In this document: positions 31,243-40,066 of the stretch, piece by piece
How positions within the stretch are numbered: the first letter of the stretch is position 1
Layout: the number at the start of each line of letters is the position of its first letter
NCBI GenBank assembly: GCA_036276235.1
Contig: DATBDZ010000176.1
Coordinates: 1 to 40,083 of the forward strand
Reading direction: 5' to 3'
Length of the DNA stretch: 40,083 nucleotides
DNA from: JANWHF01 sp036276235
Lineage (GTDB): Bacteria > Planctomycetota > Phycisphaerae > Tepidisphaerales > Tepidisphaeraceae
The notes under the pieces: generated by a model
The model's input: the letters and a program-made list of their open reading frames with translations, nothing else
What the model was told of the DNA's origin: nothing
Database searches by the model: none
Made by a program: the position numbers and the translations under genes

Positions 31243-32346
31243 ATGACGACAACCAATTCCGCCACGCCGACCCAGCGGCAATTTCCCTGCACCAAGTGCG
31301 GGGCGAATCTCCAATTCGCGCCCGGCACCGATGCGCTCAAATGTCCCTATTGCGGCACGGAGAATCGCCTCGGCGGAACGCCTTCGACAATTGCCGAGCT
31401 TGATTTCCAAACCTATCTGCACGAGCTTCCCGCCGGCGACGGCGTGCATGAAACGCTCGTCGTCAAATGCGCCAACTGCGCCGCCGAGAGCAGCTTCGCA
31501 CCAGATGTGACGGCGGGACTCTGCCCCTTCTGCGGCAGCGGAATTGTCGCCACCGGAACATCCAAAAAAGCCATCCGTCCGCACGCTTTGCTTCCGTTCA
31601 AAGTGGCGCGCGAGCAGGCAGCGGAGTTGTTTAATCGCTGGGTCGCCAGTCTCTGGTTCGCCCCCAACGCGCTCAAATCCTGCGCGCGGCGATCGGTCAT
31701 CCGCGGCGCTTACGTCCCCGCCTGGACCTATGACAGCCTCACCGAAACAGATTACGTGGGCGAGCGCGGCGAAGATTACTGGGAAACCGAAACCTATACC
31801 GAAACCGATGCCCAGGGAAACACCGTCCAACGCACCCGCCAGGTACAGCGCACGCGCTGGTGGCCCGCCAGCGGGCATGTCAGCAATTCATTTGACGATC
31901 TACTGGTGATGGCCACCGGCACGCTGCCGCCCAAATGTCTCAATCGCCTGGAGCCGTGGGACCTGCCGGCGCTGGTCGCCTATGAAGACGAATACCTGAG
32001 CGGCTTCATCGCCGAGAGCTATCAGGTGACGCTCGCCGACGGCTTTGAGCGCGCCAAGGGAATGATGCAGCCGATCATCAATCGAACAATCTGCGCCGAC
32101 ATCGGCGGCGATCATCAGCGCGTCCTGAACGTCAACACGGCCTATCACAACATCACGTTCAAACACCTTCTGCTGCCCGTCTGGATCAGCGCCTATCAAT
32201 TCCAGAACCGCACGTTCCGGTTTTTAGTGAACGCCAGAACGGGCGAAGTCCAGGGGGAGCGGCCTTGGAGTTGGGCGAAGATTGTGATTCTGGTGTTTGC
32301 GATCATCGCAATTATTGTGACGATCATTGCGCTGGCATCGCGATGA
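31243..32346 (+). CDS. Double zinc-ribbon protein with C-terminal membrane helix
   Basis: 367 residues from ATG 31243, which has GGAG eight bases upstream. Two rubredoxin-like zinc ribbons at the N-terminus: FPCTKCGANL with CPYCGTEN (about 14-40), and VKCANCAAES with CPFCGSG (about 75-103). A large beta-rich region follows (about 115-335) with YVPAWTYDSLTETDY, a Thr/Glu-rich loop (ETETYTETDAQG), RTRWWPASGHV, and LLPVWISAYQFQNRTFRFLVNARTGEVQGE. One hydrophobic helix (about 345-364) ends the protein. This matches the TFIIB/PriA-type zinc-ribbon family often encoded near SPFH-domain membrane-scaffold genes, with no such gene here. Function unknown. Confidence 0.78.
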   Translation: MTTTNSATPTQRQFPCTKCGANLQFAPGTDALKCPYCGTENRLGGTPSTIAELDFQTYLHELPAGDGVHETLVVKCANCAAESSFAPDVTAGLCPFCGSGIVATGTSKKAIRPHALLPFKVAREQAAELFNRWVASLWFAPNALKSCARRSVIRGAYVPAWTYDSLTETDYVGERGEDYWETETYTETDAQGNTVQRTRQVQRTRWWPASGHVSNSFDDLLVMATGTLPPKCLNRLEPWDLPALVAYEDEYLSGFIAESYQVTLADGFERAKGMMQPIINRTICADIGGDHQRVLNVNTAYHNITFKHLLLPVWISAYQFQNRTFRFLVNARTGEVQGERPWSWAKIVILVFAIIAIIVTIIALASR

Positions 32347-32368
32347 TTGCGTGGCATGGGCGACCGAT

Positions 32369-32575
32369 TCAAAGCCGATCGAACTCCTCCTGCGTCACGC
32401 GCGCCTGCTTAAGTATCTTGCGGAATGTGCCAAGCGGAACGTCGCCTCGGTGAATCGCGACGAACGTAAGCCGCCCGTCACTGTGACGAAGGAACAAGTG
32501 TGACCCCGTTTGGCGCACCTCTTTAAATCCCGCTCGCTTGAGCCGCGACACTACTTCACGCGCCGTGTAGGGCAT
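32369..32575 (-). CDS. hicA: HicA-type mRNA interferase toxin
   Basis: 68 residues, the usual size. MPYTAREVVSRLKRAGFKEVRQ is the N-terminal helix/strand; GSHLFLRH (about 24-31) has the catalytic histidine, His26; VAIHRGDVPLGTFRKILKQA is the C-terminal strand and helix. HicA cleaves mRNA and is held inactive by HicB. Its start lies within hicB (20-base overlap), so translation is coupled. No intact prophage or island boundary surrounds it. Confidence 0.92.
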   Translation of the reverse strand: MPYTAREVVSRLKRAGFKEVRQTGSHLFLRHSDGRLTFVAIHRGDVPLGTFRKILKQARVTQEEFDRL

Positions 32576-32801
32576 TCTCAGGGACCTCGATTTGGCTCAC
32601 GAAACCCTGCCCCTCTTGCGGCACAACTTCGCCATTAGCCGCCAATTCCGCAATCCAGCCGGCCACAAGGTCCTTGGCGGCAGCGAGCGCACCCTCCACC
32701 CCAAGACCGTGGGTTGTCAGGTCAAGGGTAGGAATATGCGCGTAGTACCAACCCGGCTGATCGGGTTCATTGGTCGGTTCAAGGACGACAGTGTACCGCA
32801 T
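32556..32801 (-). CDS. hicB: HicB-family antitoxin
   Basis: 81 residues from ATG 32801, which has AGGA six bases upstream; an in-frame ATG at 32813 lacks one. YTVVLEPTNEPDQPGWYYAHIPTLDLTTHG is the partially degraded RNase-H-like core of HicB, and GLGVEGALAAAKDLVAGWIAEL its following helix. The short C-terminus (EVPENALHGA) lacks an obvious helix-turn-helix or ribbon-helix-helix domain, so DNA autoregulation may be absent or different. The order is hicB then hicA, the reverse of the classical arrangement. Confidence 0.88.
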   Translation of the reverse strand: MRYTVVLEPTNEPDQPGWYYAHIPTLDLTTHGLGVEGALAAAKDLVAGWIAELAANGEVVPQEGQGFVSQIEVPENALHGA

Positions 32802-32870
32802 GACATTCCTCATCCATCCATGGCGTAATCGGTGGTGCTGACGTTATTATTGTAGACGATCTTTACGACT

Positions 32871-33935
<1,065 letters not shown>

Positions 33936-34044
33936 TGGGAGATTCTCCTTAAAGCAGAATCGTAGCGAGGAACGTTGCGTTCGCCCAATGGACTGACGGA
34001 AAAATGCAGTGTGAATGCAACGCAACGGGAAAGCGGTCGCGCTC

Positions 34045-34174
34045 AGAACCCTCTCCCCAGTAATCAGGGGAGAGGGCAGGGTGAGGGGACAGCGGGTCGC
34101 GATATCGCGCCGTTTGCAAGTCGATGCGTTTGTCCCCTCACCCCAACCCTCTCCCCTGAGTACAGGGGAGAGGG
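34045..34174. repeat. 130-bp CTCTCCCC/GGGGAGAG compound hairpin, copy 2
   Basis: Nearly identical to 5145-5274 including the centre (CAGCGGGTCGCGA, CAAGTCGATGCGTTTGTCC). The left apical loop is altered (AGTAATCA), the right one is AGTA. It occupies the gene-free stretch 33936-34273 between the aldolase start and the end of the TPR gene; the remainder of that stretch has no feature that I can identify. Confidence 0.92.
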
Positions 34175-34273
34175 CGAAGGCGCGCTCGTCCGGATTCGCG
34201 CAGGGGCGCACCCGCACGATGGCTCCTCTTCACAATTAATTGCGGTGGCGTTTTGTCCTTGAGGGGAATTGGC

Positions 34274-35716
34274 CTACTTGGGATTACCCGGCCCGCGGAG
34301 CCGCTTAATGCGTTCCTGTACATCGCGGTAGTTGAAATCCAACTGGGCGACCTGGCTGTACATCTTGATCGCGCCGGGGATATCGCCGTGATTCTCCAAC
34401 CCGCGGCCGTACCAATAATACAATTCGCGCGAGCGCTCATCTCCCTTGGCGGGATATTCATCCAGCACGGCGCGAAGTGTTTCGACTGCTTCCTCGCCGT
34501 AGCCGGCATCCAGAAATGCGCGACCGAGCAGAACGCTTCCCTGCACCCGGAATTTCGGATCGTTGCGAACCTGCTGGAAAACCGGAATCACTTCCTGGAA
34601 TTGCCCAAGCTGGAACATACGGCTGGCCATCTGGAATCGCGCGGTGGTATCGGTGGGATAATTCTCGACGATCAGCTGGAATTCCTGCATCTCGAGCATG
34701 ATCTTCTCGCGCAGGAAAGCCATGTATTCCTGTTTCAGCGCCGGATCGCGTTCCTTGTCCGCTCGCATCACGCGCTCGACGCGCGAGAGCTGGACCATCT
34801 TGATCTCGCCGATCTTTTGCCGCCATTTGAATTGGCCGGTCTGCTTGTGCATCTTGTCGAGTTCTTCGATCGCTTTATTTTCGTAATCGGAGGACTCGGT
34901 GCCGCGCAGAGCGTCGATGTACTTGCTGAAAAGGATCAGATCGCCCGGCGTATTCTGCCATTCGACTTCCGCCTCGCGGGCCTTGCGGATGAGGAATTCG
35001 TTGGTCTGAACGTCGCGGTCTTCGTCGATCAGGCGTTGCTGTGAGTCGGTGTCGCGGATGCTGTCGCGGAAGCTCTTGGCGACGCCGTACTTGCCCTTGG
35101 CCATCGTATCGCGGGCGCTGAGGTCCTTCAGTTCCTTTTGAAGGTCCATATCTTCGGGGCGCATGCGCTGGGCGAGCCCGCAGGCTTCAACCGCAAGATG
35201 CCATTGCTCAAAGCTGGAATACCCCTCTTTGAGGGCGATAAACTTGTTATATTCAGGCTTTGGGTTTTCGGAGTTTGCTTTTAAAAGAACGCCGCCGATC
35301 CAGATGGCGGTGTCGTAATACCCGGCCTTGAAGGCGTTCTGAAACATGGCCAGCATGTGGTCCATGTTGCCCGGGTCATAGGCCAGGAGCTTCTCGGCGT
35401 TGAGCATCAAGGCTTTGTTGTCATCCTTGGCCGCCTTGAGCTTCATCTTCTGCATCATCCCCATCGACTTGCCGCCGCTGGCTTTGCGCTTGAGGGAGAT
35501 TTCGCGGAGGGCCTGATGGGCATTCACATTTTCCGGGTCAACCCCCAGCCCCTGGATGTACAGCTCGATGGCGTATTCAAAATTGCTGGTGTCGGCGGAA
35601 TTTTTCCCGTAATCAAAGAACCGGACGGCCTTTTTCTGCTCTTCCTCCGGAATTGCCTGGTAACCCGGCGGCAATTCGGGGCTGTTGCTGGCGTGGTCGG
35701 TGTGATTACTAGCCAT
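34274..35716 (-). CDS. Tetratricopeptide-repeat scaffold protein, unknown partner
   Basis: 480 residues. Four or more TPR-like helical pairs: AVRFFDYGKNSADTSNFEYA with GLGVDPENVNAHQAL (about 30-75), NALLAYDPGNMDHML-like and YDTAIWIGGVLL (about 100-145), a TPR-like FQMASRMFQLGQFQE (about 370-385), QGSVLLGRAFLDAGYGEEAV (about 400-420), and YYWYGRGLENHGDIPGAI (about 440-457). The middle (about 175-340) is charged, helical and coiled-coil-like. No signal or membrane segment; cytoplasmic. The protein ends in GPGNPK. I do not recognise a specific family. It is divergent from def over about 175 bases that should contain both promoters. Confidence 0.75.
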   Translation of the reverse strand: MASNHTDHASNSPELPPGYQAIPEEEQKKAVRFFDYGKNSADTSNFEYAIELYIQGLGVDPENVNAHQALREISLKRKASGGKSMGMMQKMKLKAAKDDNKALMLNAEKLLAYDPGNMDHMLAMFQNAFKAGYYDTAIWIGGVLLKANSENPKPEYNKFIALKEGYSSFEQWHLAVEACGLAQRMRPEDMDLQKELKDLSARDTMAKGKYGVAKSFRDSIRDTDSQQRLIDEDRDVQTNEFLIRKAREAEVEWQNTPGDLILFSKYIDALRGTESSDYENKAIEELDKMHKQTGQFKWRQKIGEIKMVQLSRVERVMRADKERDPALKQEYMAFLREKIMLEMQEFQLIVENYPTDTTARFQMASRMFQLGQFQEVIPVFQQVRNDPKFRVQGSVLLGRAFLDAGYGEEAVETLRAVLDEYPAKGDERSRELYYWYGRGLENHGDIPGAIKMYSQVAQLDFNYRDVQERIKRLRGPGNPK

Positions 35717-35893
35717 GGGGTCTGTCGTCTAGAGAGGACCAGCGCCTGCGGACGCTCACCGCAGCACGCGTGGCCAAAACGTTAACACTATGTCAATCTA
35801 CACCCAGTTTGGTAAACCTGTCAATAAATCCAACTGGCACATAAACTTCGCCTAATATTGTAGGCAAAAGAGGAAAGCGAGACGACCTTTTCC

Positions 35894-36418
35894 ATGGCCG
35901 AAGAGTTAAAGATTATCCACTACCCCGATCCCCGCCTCAAAAAGCCCAGTGCTCCCGTGCGCGATTTTGGCCCGTCTCTTGCCGAGTTGGCGGCGCAAAT
36001 GCTGGTTCTGATGCGTCAGGAGAAGGGCGTCGGCTTGGCCGCGCCGCAGATCGCCAAAAATATCCGCTTATTCGTCATGAACGCCACCGGCGATCCCAAG
36101 GACGATAAAGTTTATGTGAATCCGATCCTCAGCGACGCCCAAGGCGAAGAAGAAGGCGAAGAAGGCTGCCTGAGCATCCCCGAACTACGCATCAAGGTGG
36201 TCCGCAGCCGCTCGCTTCGCATTCAGGCCCATGATGTGGCGGGAAATCCAATCGACCAGATCGGCGAGGGTTACGTCGCGCGGGTCTGGCAACACGAAAC
36301 CGATCATCTCAATGGCATTCTCCTGACCGACCGAATGGGCCCCGTCGCCAAAATCGCCAATCGAAGCCTGCTGAAGGAGCTGGAGGAGAAGTATCGGCGG
36401 GAGAAGGGTAAAGGATGA
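35894..36418 (+). CDS. def: Peptide deformylase
   Basis: 174 residues. It removes the formyl group from nascent N-formyl-methionine. All three family motifs are present: GVGLAAPQI (about 46-54), EGCLSIP (about 90-96, with metal-ligand Cys) and QHETDHLNG (about 134-142, metal-ligand HExxH). The Glu-rich insertion before motif 2 (QGEEEGEEG) is unusual but short. ATG 35894 follows AGAGGAAAG; a GCCTA/TAGGC small dyad lies at about 35851-35866 beside a TAATAT that may be the -10. The adjacent fmt gene on the same strand forms the expected pair, split by a heptamer hairpin. Confidence 0.96.
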   Translation: MAEELKIIHYPDPRLKKPSAPVRDFGPSLAELAAQMLVLMRQEKGVGLAAPQIAKNIRLFVMNATGDPKDDKVYVNPILSDAQGEEEGEEGCLSIPELRIKVVRSRSLRIQAHDVAGNPIDQIGEGYVARVWQHETDHLNGILLTDRMGPVAKIANRSLLKELEEKYRREKGKG

Positions 36419-36419
36419 A

Positions 36420-36517
36420 GACGAGGATTGAGGATTGAGGATTGAGGATTGAGGATAGCGACGGTGTATCCAGTCGCTTCTCTACCGCCATCCTCAATCC
36501 TCTATCCTCCATCCTCG
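36420..36517. repeat. Heptamer inverted array between def and fmt
   Basis: Left arm: GACGAGG then four ATTGAGG units (36420-36454). Right arm: ATCCTCA, ATCCTCT, ATCCTCC, ATCCTCG (36490-36517), complementary to the left. It begins one base after the def stop and ends 18 bases before the fmt ATG. Followed by eight T residues interrupted once, it could also act as a terminator-like element separating the two genes. Confidence 0.92.
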
Positions 36518-36534
36518 TTTTTTTCCCCGGTCTC

Positions 36535-37473
36535 ATGACGGCACTTCGCATCATCTTCTGCGGCAGCGGCGAATTCGGCTTGCCGACGCTTGAGGGGGTG
36601 CGCGCGGCGGGACATGAAATCGTTCAGGTCATCAGCCAGCCGGATCGACCCGCCGGTCGCGGCAGGGGGCTGACGCCCACGCCGATCAGCGCGGCGGCAA
36701 CCGCCGTCAAGCTTCCACTTCTCACCACCGCCAACATCAACACCGAGGCCCTTCCCGCGGCAGACTTGATGCTCGTCATCGCGTTCGGCCAGAAGATCGC
36801 CGAGCATGTCGTGCATCATCCTCGCCTGGGAAGCATCAACCTCCACGCCTCGCGGCTGCCCAAATATCGCGGCGCCGCGCCGATTAACTGGGCCGTCATC
36901 AACGGCGAACCAACGACCGGAAACTCGATCATTCGCCTCGCCCCGAAGATGGATGCCGGCGCGATCCTCGCGCAATCGGAACTCACGATCGGTGAAACCG
37001 AAACGGCGGGGGAGCTGCACGATCGCCTGGCGCGAGACGGCGTCGAGCTTGTCCTCCGAGTGATCGACGACTTGGCCCGCGGAACTGCGGTCGAAACGAT
37101 TCAGGATGAATCGCGCGCCACGATCTCTCCGAAACTTTCGCGCGGCAGCGCCGTGCTCGATTTTTCGCGGCCGGCGATCGATCTCGCCCGCCGAATTCGC
37201 GGCTTGTATCCCTGGCCCGGCTGCCGCGTGCGCATGTGCGACGCCGCCGGAACCCAAATCGCCGCCGCGCGTCTCGCCCGCGCGCGGCCCGGCGAAACCG
37301 AAGGCGATCGCTGGAATCCCGGCGAAATCATGACCAATGGCCTCATCCAAACCGGCACCGGCGGCCTTGAGATTCTCGACATTCAACCCGAAAGCCGCGC
37401 CGTCATGTCCTTAGCCGACTACCGCCGCGGCCACCCCTGGCCGCCGGGGGCGCGAATTCAGTCGGTCGAATAG
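36535..37473 (+). CDS. fmt: Methionyl-tRNA formyltransferase
   Basis: 312 residues. It formylates initiator Met-tRNA using 10-formyl-tetrahydrofolate. FCGSGEFGLPTL (about 7-18) starts the Rossmann domain; INLHASRLPKYRGAAPI (about 99-115) contains the catalytic Asn-His pair; TGNSIIRLAPKMDAGAIL (about 124-141) contains the catalytic Asp. The C-terminal tRNA-binding domain begins near ISPKLSRGSAVLDFSRPA (about 198) and ends about 310. ATG 36535 starts the conserved fold directly; the upstream frame to 36442 translates the heptamer array. No ribosome site is visible before 36535. Confidence 0.96.
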   Translation: MTALRIIFCGSGEFGLPTLEGVRAAGHEIVQVISQPDRPAGRGRGLTPTPISAAATAVKLPLLTTANINTEALPAADLMLVIAFGQKIAEHVVHHPRLGSINLHASRLPKYRGAAPINWAVINGEPTTGNSIIRLAPKMDAGAILAQSELTIGETETAGELHDRLARDGVELVLRVIDDLARGTAVETIQDESRATISPKLSRGSAVLDFSRPAIDLARRIRGLYPWPGCRVRMCDAAGTQIAAARLARARPGETEGDRWNPGEIMTNGLIQTGTGGLEILDIQPESRAVMSLADYRRGHPWPPGARIQSVE

Positions 37474-37540
37474 ATCGATCACGCGTTACACCTTATCTGT
37501 CGATAAACGTGTAGTTCACAACCCTCGCGCGAGGGCTGTT

Positions 37541-37617
37541 CTTCGTAGGGTGTGCTTCAGCACACGCGGAAGCGTCCAATCCGCGAGTTGCGCTCCGCGC
37601 GGTAAAGCGCTACGAAG
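37541..37617. repeat. CTTCGTAG-bounded compound hairpin
   Basis: Outer stem CTTCGTAG...CTACGAAG encloses the GTAGGGTGTGCTTCAGCACAC unit also seen at 51-76 and 6290-6403, and a GCGGA...TCCGC-like inner stem. It lies about 70 bases after the fmt stop. Confidence 0.8.
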
Positions 37618-37624
37618 AGTGCTC

Positions 37625-37756
37625 AGAACCCTCTCCCCTGTACTCAGGGGAGAGGGCAGGGTGAGGGGACAGCGCGGTGCGCCAAACGGCGTATTGCGCC
37701 GATCGGCGCATCGGTCCCCTCACCCCAACCCTCTCCCCTGAGTACAGGGGAGAGGG
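37625..37756. repeat. CTCTCCCC/GGGGAGAG compound hairpin, copy 3
   Basis: Left apical loop TACT, right AGTA, arms as in the other copies at 5145-5274 and 34045-34174. The centre is unrelated (GCGGTGCGCCAAACGGCG... palindromic GCGCCGATCGGCGC), showing that the arms and not the centre are conserved. Confidence 0.92.
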
Positions 37757-37779
37757 AGAGAATCGCTCCGCCAACAACT

Positions 37780-37989
37780 GTGGCCACACACCTCCCCCTC
37801 ATCCTCGGCTCCATCATCGCCGCCTGGGCGATGCTGGCTCTGCTCAGCTCTGAGCGCGAGCGGCAGATCCGCCTGCGCCCTCCCACGCCTGTCGAGCCGG
37901 CGCCGGGGCCCGAATCGGCAACTTCTGCGCCTTCTTCTCCCGCCACAAAACCCGCAAAACAAATTGGCAACACCAAGCCCGCTCGTTGA
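37780..37989 (+). CDS. Small single-helix membrane protein, unknown function
   Basis: 69 residues from GTG 37780. One hydrophobic helix (LPLILGSIIAAWAMLALL, about 5-22) is followed by a basic turn (SSERERQIRLR) and a Pro/Ala/Ser-rich tail (PPTPVEPAPGPESATSAP). There is no good ribosome site and no recognised family, so it could be chance, but the amino-acid pattern is protein-like and unlike the repeat translations. The next gene on the same strand also starts with two membrane helices. Confidence 0.45.
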   Translation: MATHLPLILGSIIAAWAMLALLSSERERQIRLRPPTPVEPAPGPESATSAPSSPATKPAKQIGNTKPAR

Positions 37990-38061
37990 CTTGTCGCACA
38001 TCGCCATTTAGATTCGATCCGCGTCGCTTTCCGGCAGGTGAATCTGTCGCTGGAGGTTGGT

Positions 38062-39042
38062 GTGGACAAGCGTGGCTTCCCTTCCCAGGCGTGGTATCCG
38101 ATCGGGTTTGTCTTTTCGTTGGCCGTCCTCGGGGTGGGGATTTATCTGGCGACGCTGCCTAAGCACGACTGGACTGTCATGGCCGCCGGCTGCGTGTGCC
38201 TGGCGGCTGTCGCCGTCGCATGGCCGCTCTGCGCCACCCTCCGTGCACAGGCAATGACCGATCGCCAGCGCGAAGCCGCCCTCACTCCCGTCAACGAGCG
38301 CCTCGATCAGATGGCGATGCTCCTCAACCTTCTCAGCGAGCAGTTGCAGCTCAGCGATCGCGCCAAAGCCGTGGCGTTTCGCGTGAAAGATCGCGACGCC
38401 CTTCGGCGCGCCGTGCAGGAGGAAATGGGCCGCCACGATTGGGAAGCGGCGATGTCGCTGGCCGACGAAATCGAAAAAGCCTTCGGCTACAAGGGCGAGG
38501 CTGACCGCCTTCGCGGCGAGATCCGCGATCGCCAGGACGAAACGATGCGCAACGCGATCGACGAAGTCGTCGCCGTCATCGATCAGCACACGCGCGGCGA
38601 GCAATGGAACGCCGCCATCCGCGAGGCCGAAAAGCTCATCTCCACCTACCCCAACAACGAGCAGGTCCGCAATCTCCCGCTGGAGATTGACGTCCGCCGG
38701 CAGGCTTTCAAGAAGCAGCTTCGCATGCAATGGGATGAAGCCGTCGCGCGGCACGATGTCGATACCAGCATCGAAGCCCTCAAGCGGCTCGACCCGTACC
38801 TCACGCCCGCCGAGGCCGAGGAAATGCAGGAAACCGCCCGCGGCATCTTCAAGGAAAAGCTCAACAACCTCTCAGCAGACTTCGCCCGCGCGGTGCACGA
38901 TCAGCACTGGACCGATGCTGTCCGAATCGGCGAAGCCGTCATCCGCGACTTCCCCAATTCCAGAATCGCCCAGGAAATCCGCCAGAACATAGAAGGCCTA
39001 CGCCAGCGCGGCCACGGCGAACCCGCCGCGGTTGGAGCGTGA
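38062..39042 (+). CDS. Membrane-anchored helical (TPR-like) protein
   Basis: About 326 residues from GTG 38062 (GGAGG at 38052-38056). Two hydrophobic helices near the N-terminus (about 10-30 and 38-58) anchor a long soluble helical part. Residues about 75-110 look coiled-coil (NERLDQMAMLLNLLSEQLQL); residues about 120-310 repeat helix pairs with a W/A/E pattern (MGRHDWEAAMSLADEIEKA, GEQWNAAIREAEKLISTYP, DQHWTDAVRIGEAVIRDFP), a TPR-like arrangement of four or so units. The end (RQRGHGEPAAVGA) is unstructured. No enzymatic motif. Probably a membrane scaffold; family not recognised. Confidence 0.75.
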   Translation: MDKRGFPSQAWYPIGFVFSLAVLGVGIYLATLPKHDWTVMAAGCVCLAAVAVAWPLCATLRAQAMTDRQREAALTPVNERLDQMAMLLNLLSEQLQLSDRAKAVAFRVKDRDALRRAVQEEMGRHDWEAAMSLADEIEKAFGYKGEADRLRGEIRDRQDETMRNAIDEVVAVIDQHTRGEQWNAAIREAEKLISTYPNNEQVRNLPLEIDVRRQAFKKQLRMQWDEAVARHDVDTSIEALKRLDPYLTPAEAEEMQETARGIFKEKLNNLSADFARAVHDQHWTDAVRIGEAVIRDFPNSRIAQEIRQNIEGLRQRGHGEPAAVGA

Positions 39043-39053
39043 TGCTTTAAGAA

Positions 39054-39134
39054 GTTGTCAGTTGTCAGTTGTCAGTTGCCAGTGGGGGCGTTCGCCAATT
39101 CAATGGGTTGCTAGTTGTTGGTCGCTAGTTGCTG
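39054..39134 (+). repeat. Heptamer tandem tracts (GTTGTCA type)
   Basis: GTTGTCA x3 then GTTGCCA (39054-39081), a 25-base gap, then GTTGCTA, GTTGTTG, GTCGCTA, GTTGCTG (39107-39134). Same heptamer as in the ABC operon at 24231-24265, but both tracts here are in direct orientation. It begins 11 bases after the stop of the membrane-anchored helical protein. Confidence 0.9.
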
Positions 39135-39161
39135 GAGATGGAGGCATTTGGTTTTCCCCTT

Positions 39162-39196
39162 TGTGCCTTCGTCGCTTCGTGCCTTCGTCCCTTCTT
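39162..39196 (+). repeat. Octamer tandem tract, copy 1
   Basis: GCCTTCGT, CGCTTCGT, GCCTTCGT, CCCTTCTT in 8-base steps, preceded by GGCATTTGGTTTTCCCC. A related tract with a matching preceding segment lies at 39483-39514. Confidence 0.85.
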
Positions 39197-39305
39197 GGGA
39201 ACTCATCCCTTCCCGCAACAACGCGAAAGTGTGCCTCTCCCGTAGAGCCAATAAAGGTAGGCTCAGCCACGCTTGATCCTTCGTCGGTTCGGCGCCGCCA
39301 GCAGG

Positions 39306-39420
39306 TTACAAATGTTACAACTGCGCCTGTGTCACACGGGCGCTGCTCATCGCGCAACCGGTTACAACAGAGTAATTTAGCTCATCAAGGCTCGTGTTAC
39401 ACCACGGAAGCCTGTAACAT
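39306..39420. promoter_or_regulatory. Cluster of five GTTACA/TGTAAC sites
   Basis: GTTACAA at 39306, 39315 and 39362, GTTACAC at 39397, and the inverse TGTAACA at 39414. Five such motifs in 115 bases, two of them nine bases apart, is more than expected in this GC-rich DNA. It may be an operator cluster; no gene is known to be served by it. Confidence 0.35.
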
Positions 39421-39482
39421 CCGCCGTGCCTTGTTGAGTGAGTAGTCAGTAGGCAGAAATGGGCATCCGGCTTTCCCCCTTC

Positions 39483-39514
39483 GTGCCTCCGTGCCTTCGT
39501 CCCTTCGTGCCTCC
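39483..39514 (+). repeat. Octamer tandem tract, copy 2
   Basis: GTGCCTCC, GTGCCTTC, GTCCCTTC, GTGCCTCC in 8-base steps, preceded by GGCATCCGGCTTTCCCCC, which aligns with the segment before the first tract. Confidence 0.85.
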
Positions 39515-39721
39515 CAAAAAATGCTAAAGTGTCGCATTTGTCGCGTCCACCCCATCAAGCGTTAAGACATAAGATATTGATTTAAAACGGGTTGCGAAAA
39601 ATTGATTCGGGTCCGATTGTGCGACACTCGTCCTATTTTGAAATGCATGTCGCGGGTTGCCGGGCATATCACGCGGAAACGAAAAAGAAGAAGACGAAAA
39701 AGGAAATAAGAAAATACGAGC

Positions 39722-39801
39722 ATGGAGAATGGAGGATTGAGAATCGCGCTGGGGCTCCCTGCTGTGTCCCGCGATGCCCAATTCTCCATCCTTGATTCTC
39801 T
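39722..39801. repeat. Heptamer inverted array (ATGGAGA / ATTCTCC)
   Basis: Left arm ATGGAGA, ATGGAGG, ATTGAGA; right arm ATTCTCC, ATCCTTG, ATTCTCT; complementary, with a 38-base centre that contains a further GCGAT/ATCGC pairing. Three heptamers per arm, so the periodicity is less certain than in the other loci. Confidence 0.75.
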
Positions 39802-40030
39802 GAATTGATCTGCGTTCATCCGCGTTTATCTGCGGTTAATTCTCCTGCTTTATTCGATTGTCAAAGAGCGACGATTCCAACGTTTATAAGCGCGAACGCT
39901 CAAATTATTGTCATTAAAATAAATGATTTGTTTGGTGGAGGTGATAATTTCATAATCCGAACAGAAACCATGCTAATCGTGGCCGAGTCAACAGAATTAT
40001 TGCTTTGACAAGTGGCCCCGACGCGGGCAA

Positions 40031-40066
40031 GCTGACGAGGGTCAGCCGGTGCTAGGCTGCGCCGGC
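40031..40066 (+). other. GC-rich nested hairpins at the window end
   Basis: GCTGAC, loop GAGG, GTCAGC (40031-40046), then GCCGG and CCGGC (40045-40049 and 40062-40066) around a 12-base loop. It follows about 400 AT-rich bases and a TTGACA at 40005-40010. It may be the start of a structured RNA or only an intergenic hairpin; the window stops before this can be told. Confidence 0.3.

Larger units (their letters stand above)
37474..37779. repeat. Gene-free stretch with two compound repeats
   Basis: Contains a small CCCTCGC/GCGAGGG palindrome at about 37522-37535, the CTTCGTAG-bounded repeat at 37541-37617 and the 130-bp-type element at 37625-37756. No gene is visible. Confidence 0.8.

Noticed and set aside
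33936..34217. N-terminal extension of the aldolase
   Set aside because: The extra residues are a translation of the 130-bp repeat; ATG 33935 has a ribosome site and gives the family length.
35830..35858. Sigma-54 promoter before def (TGGCAC near 35839)
   Set aside because: The spacing to a GC at -12 does not fit the -24/-12 rule; a sigma-70-like TAATAT nearby is more likely.
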